Assembly (NCBI RefSeq): GCF_024362385.1
Contig: NZ_CP101466.1
Location: 868,001 to 932,000 of the forward strand
Direction: 5' to 3'
Origin: Arthrobacter sp. DNA4
GTDB lineage: Bacteria > Actinomycetota > Actinomycetes > Actinomycetales > Micrococcaceae
Length of the DNA: 64,000 nucleotides
Shown: positions 63,091 through 64,000 of the stretch, piece by piece
Numbering within the stretch: position 1 is the stretch's first letter
Layout of the letters: each line of letters opens with the position of its first letter
Notes under the pieces: generated by a model
Databases searched by the model: none
What the model was told of the DNA's origin: nothing
The model's input: the letters and a program-made list of their open reading frames with translations, nothing else
Position numbers and translations under genes: made by a program

Positions 63091-63495
63091 ATGCCATTGG
63101 TTCGCATTGACGTCAACGAAGGCCGCACTGCCGATGAGCTGCAGCAGCTGAGCCGCGGCATCCACGATGCCATCCTTGCGGAATACGGCATTCCGGAGCG
63201 GGACTACTTCCACATCCTCACCGAACACGCGCAGGGCCAGATCTTCGCCCAGGACGCCGGGCTGGGCTTCGAGCGCACCGGGGGAGTGGTGATGATCCAG
63301 ATCTTCACCCAGGGCGGCCGATCCCAGGAGGCGAAGCAGCGGCTCTTTGCTGCGGTGGCTGAAAAGCTTGCGGCAGTGGGGGTTGCTTACGAGGACGTCT
63401 TCATTGGCTATGTCGAAAACACTGCCGGCGACTGGTCCTTCGGGTTTGGCCGCGCCCAGTACGTGACCGGCGAGTTGGCCGTTCCCCGGAAGTAG
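63091..63495 (+). CDS. tautomerase family protein
   Basis: 134 residues from ATG 63091 (GAGGGAGAAGC upstream). Met is followed by Pro, the N-terminal catalytic base of the 4-oxalocrotonate tautomerase superfamily. LVRIDVNEGRTADELQQLSR and the C-terminal VFIGYVENTAGDWSFGFGRAQY fit the two-repeat form. Substrate unknown. Shares a promoter element with iolC, so it may belong to the inositol regulon. The longer upstream frame is not coding. Confidence 0.85.
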   Translation: MPLVRIDVNEGRTADELQQLSRGIHDAILAEYGIPERDYFHILTEHAQGQIFAQDAGLGFERTGGVVMIQIFTQGGRSQEAKQRLFAAVAEKLAAVGVAYEDVFIGYVENTAGDWSFGFGRAQYVTGELAVPRK

Positions 63496-63540
63496 TGCGG
63501 ATGTGCCGATTTGTAGCGGGATGGGCACGTTTCAACGCTT

Positions 63541-63566
63541 GTTGTAAGTATGTCAGTACAAACTTT
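63541..63566. promoter_or_regulatory. 26-bp shared element, copy 2 (iolC promoter)
   Basis: Core AGTATGTCAGTACAAACT flanked by TTGTA and TTT. Immediately followed by TTGACA (63565-63570), with CAAAGT 17 bases on as a possible -10. TTGTA/TACAA arms form a partial dyad. Confidence 0.7.
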
Positions 63567-63685
63567 TGACAGGACATTCAATCTAGGGCAAAGTAGTCCC
63601 TGTGGCCCACGCCACGGCCTGCCAGTCCCGGAACTCCTGCTCCTCAAAGGATCCGAGTTCCACACCAGAAAGGTCCACGATTCCC

Positions 63686-64000
63686 GTGACCCACGAGCTT
63701 CTTACGATCGGGCGCATCAGCGTTGATATCTACCCGAACGACATCGGGGTTGGCCTGGAGGACGTCAACTCCTTCGGCAAATACCTTGGCGGTTCACCGT
63801 CCAACGTCGCCGTTGCCGCTGCCCGGCACGGCCGCCGGACCGGCGTCATCACCCGCACCGGGGACGATGCGTTCGGCACCTACCTCCACCGGGAACTGCA
63901 CAAGTTCAACGTCGACGACACCTTTGTCACGCCGGTTGCCGGCCTGCAGACACCGGTGACATTCTGCGCAATCAAGCCCGCCACGGACGAGTTCCCGCTG
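63686..64000 (+). CDS. iolC: 5-dehydro-2-deoxygluconokinase (cut by window end)
   Basis: First 105 residues from GTG 63686, running off the right edge. PfkB-family kinase of myo-inositol catabolism. THELLTIGRISVDIYPNDIG is the characteristic IolC start, followed by FGKYLGGSPSNVAVAAARHG (substrate-binding GG) and TRTGDDAFGTYLHREL. TFCAIKPATDEFPL at the cut end is also IolC-like. Promoter element upstream is shared with the tautomerase gene. Confidence 0.9.
   Translation, partial: MTHELLTIGRISVDIYPNDIGVGLEDVNSFGKYLGGSPSNVAVAAARHGRRTGVITRTGDDAFGTYLHRELHKFNVDDTFVTPVAGLQTPVTFCAIKPATDEFPL

Overview
The window is high-GC DNA with the gene content of a free-living Micrococcaceae actinobacterium, most likely Arthrobacter or Pseudarthrobacter. 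Indications are two FemAB-type peptidoglycan transferases, a ThrE exporter, an actinobacterial XPB-type helicase pair, WXG100 and DUF3263/DUF3027/DUF6314/DUF6457 proteins, many GTG/TTG starts and several apparently leaderless genes. No insertion sequence, integrase, CRISPR array or prophage was seen. Genes are densely packed, with short intergenic gaps that often carry regulatory signals.

Layout. 1-7 kb: two FemAB genes, threonine/serine exporter, then on the minus strand uracil-DNA glycosylase and a siderophore-interacting flavoprotein; small DUF3263 and LytR_C genes. 7-13 kb: cold-shock protein, a branched-chain-type substrate-binding lipoprotein, an orphan groEL behind two CIRCE elements, a lone sugar-binding lipoprotein behind a LacI-like palindrome, and an RNase HI fused to an NTF2-like domain. 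13-24 kb: WXG100 protein, a two-component system, DUF427, an FHA protein, the XPB helicase pair, a second cold-shock-domain protein, DUF3027 and serC. 24.8-28.8 kb: a DtxR/IdeR-like regulator, then three cell-wall hydrolase genes, the first two each preceded by a ydaO-type (c-di-AMP) riboswitch.

29-33 kb: HNH endonuclease and a molybdenum-cofactor block (mobA-like, DUF6457, moeA, fdhD). 33-44 kb: GH38 alpha-mannosidase, an HTH/membrane-protein pair, an ABC-F protein with a hairpin leader followed directly by an ABC exporter, and a tRNA-Arg(CCT) that runs into DUF6314 and Nudix genes. 44-50.6 kb: inositol-monophosphatase-like protein, PcrA/UvrD helicase (N-terminal extension out of frame), a lipoprotein, and sucCD.

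50.8-62.1 kb is the most distinctive region. Two FCD-type GntR regulators, two ACS-family MFS transporters, two paralogous SDR dehydrogenases, a TIM-barrel sugar isomerase, a DhaK-type kinase, an RpiB-type isomerase, a 3-hydroxyacyl-CoA-dehydrogenase-like enzyme and a divergent triosephosphate-isomerase-like enzyme lie on one strand. The kinase/RpiB/TIM trio matches the known logic of erythritol/threitol (tetrulose) catabolism to erythrose 4-phosphate. The extra isomerase and dehydrogenase are not explained by the described pathways. The downstream MFS gene carries an apparent +1 frame break. The window ends with an ArsR/SRPBCC pair, a tautomerase and the start of iolC; the last two share a nearly identical 26-bp promoter element.

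All calls come from reading the sequence and its translations. No database search or folding program was run.
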